This document shows positions 4,561 to 5,901 of a DNA stretch of 5,901 nucleotides, piece after piece. The stretch's first letter is position 1, and every line of letters starts with the position of its first letter. The DNA is from Campylobacteraceae bacterium (GTDB lineage Bacteria > Campylobacterota > Campylobacteria > Campylobacterales > Campylobacteraceae). The notes under the pieces are model-generated. The model was not told the DNA's origin and searched no databases. It saw only the letters and a program-made list of their open reading frames with translations. The stretch is taken from NCBI GenBank assembly GCA_031259875.1, contig JAIRKW010000022.1, positions 1 through 5,901 on the forward strand, in the 5' to 3' direction. Both the position numbers and the translations under genes were made by a program.

Positions 4561-5709
4561 TTAAGAAGCTTTAACGTGTTTATTGCTTGATAGCAGTCTT
4601 GTGTCAAACGCTCCGCCTGTTACCACATCGTTTTCAACGGTAAACGGCTTTTTATCCGGCAAAAGCGGGAAAACAAGCTCTGCAAAACGTACAGCCTCTT
4701 CCAAATGCGGATAGCCGGATAACACAAATGTATCTGCTCCAAGGTCTATATACTCTTGCAGTCTCTGGGCTACAATCTTAGGGTCTCCCACAAGCGCGGT
4801 TCCAGCTCCTCCTCTAATTAAGCCGATACCTGCCCATAGATTTGGACTTATCTCAAGCTTGCTTCTGTCGCCTTTATGCAAAGATGTTATTCGGTGCTGT
4901 CCTACGGAGTCCGAACTGTTTTGATTGGCTTGAGCGGTGGCTATCAAATCATCATCAAGATGGCTTATAAGTTTGTTTGCAGCTGCCCATGCTTCTTCTT
5001 CTGTTTCGCGTACGATTATCTGGAGTCTTATGCCAAATCTCACTGTTCGTCCAAGTGCGGCAGCTCTTTTTTTCACGTCAGCTATCTTTTCAGCCACTAA
5101 ATGAGGCGGTTCTCCCCAGCTAAGGTATGCGTCTATATGCTTTGCTGTCAAATCATGAGCTGCGTCGGATGAACCTCCAAAATACAAAGGTGGATGTGGT
5201 TTTTGAACTGAAGGGAAAAGATTTTGAGCATTTTCAACATGATAATATTTACCCTTAAATGTAACTTTTTCACCGCTTAAAAGCCTGCGCCAAACAGTCA
5301 AAAACTCATCTGCCGCTTCATATCTTTCGTCATGATTTAAAAATACGCCGTCTGCTTCAAGCTCTTCTTTGTAAGCTCCCGGAACTACATTAAGAATGAG
5401 ACGTCCTTGCAACGCTTCATCCAATGTGGCAGCCTGTCTTGCAAATACCGTAGGTCCTCCTACAGCCGAAGTGCGAAGTGCAACCAAAAGTTTGATTTTA
5501 CTTGTTACGTTTGCTAAAGTTGCCGCTGTGATAAACGGGTCTACGCTTCCGCTTCCTGTCGGTATCAAAAGCCCGTCATACCCAAAACTTTCAGCTGTTG
5601 TGGCTATCTGCTTAAGATAAACGTTGTTGGCAGGTCTTGCAGCTGAAGATTTGCCAAGATATCTTGTATCTCCGCCTGTAGGTAAAAACCAAAAAACATT
5701 TAAACTCAT
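4561..5709 (-). CDS. ssuD: SsuD-like FMNH2-dependent monooxygenase with altered active site
   Basis: Bacterial luciferase-like TIM-barrel enzyme of 382 aa (E. coli SsuD 381). Known SsuD uses FMNH2 and O2 to split alkanesulfonates into aldehyde and sulfite in the cytoplasm. Collinear family blocks are clear: MSLNVFWFLPTGGD (1-14), LLIPTG (47-52), FLTVWRRLL, PPLYFGGSSDA, LSWGEPP, RFGIRL, ISHLDDD, LEISPNLWAGIGLIRGGAGTALVGD and FVLSGYPHLEEA. Compared from memory with E. coli SsuD (mature numbering), Trp196, Arg226, Arg297, Tyr331 and His333 are kept. Cys54 is Ser55 here, His228 is Gln230 and His11 is Gly12, and the T-G-S-D-P-Q-E stretch is P-G-A-Y-K-E-E (110-116). So it belongs to the SsuD family but may act on a different substrate. 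First gene of the operon; ATG has TAGGAGG with a 6-nt spacer. The C-terminal tail (about 355-382) is divergent. Confidence 0.88.
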   Translation of the reverse strand: MSLNVFWFLPTGGDTRYLGKSSAARPANNVYLKQIATTAESFGYDGLLIPTGSGSVDPFITAATLANVTSKIKLLVALRTSAVGGPTVFARQAATLDEALQGRLILNVVPGAYKEELEADGVFLNHDERYEAADEFLTVWRRLLSGEKVTFKGKYYHVENAQNLFPSVQKPHPPLYFGGSSDAAHDLTAKHIDAYLSWGEPPHLVAEKIADVKKRAAALGRTVRFGIRLQIIVRETEEEAWAAANKLISHLDDDLIATAQANQNSSDSVGQHRITSLHKGDRSKLEISPNLWAGIGLIRGGAGTALVGDPKIVAQRLQEYIDLGADTFVLSGYPHLEEAVRFAELVFPLLPDKKPFTVENDVVTGGAFDTRLLSSNKHVKAS

Positions 5710-5715
5710 AAAAAA

Positions 5716-5722
5716 CCTCCTA
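5716..5722 (-). promoter_or_regulatory. Ribosome binding site of the SsuD-like gene
   Basis: TAGGAGG on the minus strand, 6 T residues before the ATG at 5709. It fits the start that matches the SsuD N-terminus MSLN exactly. Confidence 0.85.
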
Positions 5723-5741
5723 AAAAAGTAGCGATATAGAT

Positions 5742-5762
5742 ACTTTACAAGAAAAGTAAAGT
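5742..5762. repeat. Inverted repeat upstream of the SsuD-like gene, candidate operator or 5' UTR hairpin
   Basis: ACTTTAC (5742-5748) and GTAAAGT (5756-5762) are exact reverse complements around a 7-bp spacer AAGAAAA. The element lies 33-53 bp upstream of the start codon, between the -10-like element and the ribosome site. It could be a repressor operator just downstream of the transcription start, or a hairpin in the leader. The trailing sequence on each side (AGATA and TATCT) extends the symmetry imperfectly. Confidence 0.45.
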
Positions 5763-5767
5763 TAATA

Positions 5768-5781
5768 TATCTATTTAGTAT
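5768..5781 (+). repeat. Direct repeat copy 1 (TATCTATTTAGTAT)
   Basis: This 14-bp sequence recurs at 5832-5845 with a single change (A to G at the sixth base), 64 bp apart in the same orientation. Both copies run into an A/T-rich -10-like stretch on the plus strand (TATAAAT, TATTATAT). They could be binding sites of a regulator or tandem divergent promoters. Confidence 0.4.
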
Positions 5782-5790
5782 AAATTATAC
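5778..5790. promoter_or_regulatory. Palindromic -10-like element, likely promoter for the operon
   Basis: GTATAA-A-TTATAC is a perfect 13-bp palindrome. Read on the minus strand it gives TATAAT at 5789-5784, which would start transcription near 5777 and leave a leader of about 68 nt before the SsuD-like gene. Read on the plus strand it gives TATAAA. No good -35 box is present on either side, which is usual for housekeeping promoters of Campylobacterota. A nearby alternative minus-strand TATAAT is at 5805-5800. Confidence 0.45.
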
Positions 5791-5831
5791 ATATTTAACA
5801 TTATAATTTACTTAATAAATTTGAGTTTTTG

Positions 5832-5845
5832 TATCTGTTTAGTAT
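5832..5845 (+). repeat. Direct repeat copy 2 (TATCTGTTTAGTAT)
   Basis: Second copy of the 14-bp repeat at 5768-5781, 13 of 14 bases identical. It is followed on the plus strand by an A/T-rich run that could serve as a -10 for a divergent gene starting at or beyond the right edge. Confidence 0.4.
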
Positions 5846-5901
5846 TATATTTTTAAAAATGCATAATTCATAATTTTTATAAGTTAAAAGATAAAAAATG
5901 G

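Larger units (their letters stand above)
5710..5901. other. AT-rich upstream control region of the operon
   Basis: This 192-bp stretch is extremely A/T-rich and has no supported gene. It carries, moving away from the SsuD-like gene: its ribosome site; an inverted repeat (5742-5762); a palindromic -10-like element (5778-5790); a second minus-strand TATAAT (5805-5800); and a direct repeat pair (5768-5781 and 5832-5845). An ATG on the plus strand at 5898, preceded by A-rich sequence, could be the start of a divergent gene, but only one codon is visible. The layout is what one expects of a regulated promoter at an operon head. Confidence 0.65.

Noticed and set aside
5898..5901. ATG at the right edge on the plus strand as a divergent gene start
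   Set aside because: Only one codon is visible and the upstream sequence is A-rich without a clear ribosome site; mentioned in the upstream-region entry only.

Overview
This AT-rich window is most likely from a Campylobacterota-type bacterium (a Sulfurospirillum/Sulfurimonas-like free-living relative). That assignment rests on A/T-rich intergenic DNA, purine-rich GGAGG/AAAGG ribosome sites, Lys/Ile/Phe-rich proteins and tight gene packing. No rRNA or marker gene is present to confirm it.

Everything clearly coding is on the minus strand and reads from right to left as one probable operon of seven genes. The order is: an SsuD-like FMNH2-dependent (luciferase-like) monooxygenase (5709-4561); a small PNPOx-like split-barrel protein (4548-4093); a radical SAM protein with an unusual CX8CX2C cluster motif (4089-2851); a 289-bp leader region (2850-2562) with at least one very short ORF behind a near-perfect ribosome site; an SsuA-like periplasmic binding protein (2561-1617); an SsuC-like permease (1620-865); an SsuB-like ATPase (874-101); and the first 25 codons of what looks like an amidohydrolase-family enzyme (76 to beyond base 1). 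Gaps are 3-24 bp or genes overlap, except for the leader before ssuA and the 192-bp AT-rich region upstream of ssuD (5710-5901). That upstream region holds the likely main promoter, a 7-bp-arm inverted repeat, a palindromic -10-like element and a 14-bp direct repeat.

The obvious reading is uptake and oxidative desulfonation of organosulfonates as a sulfur source. Three things do not fit a textbook ssu operon. The SsuD-like enzyme has changed several residues that are conserved in the active site of characterised SsuD. No ssuE-type flavin reductase is present in the window. A noncanonical radical SAM enzyme, a PNPOx-like protein and a probable amidohydrolase are built into the operon. The cluster may therefore import and dismantle an organosulfur (or other small organic) compound different from simple alkanesulfonates; this is inference. 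There is no sign of mobile elements, CRISPR, tRNA or rRNA.
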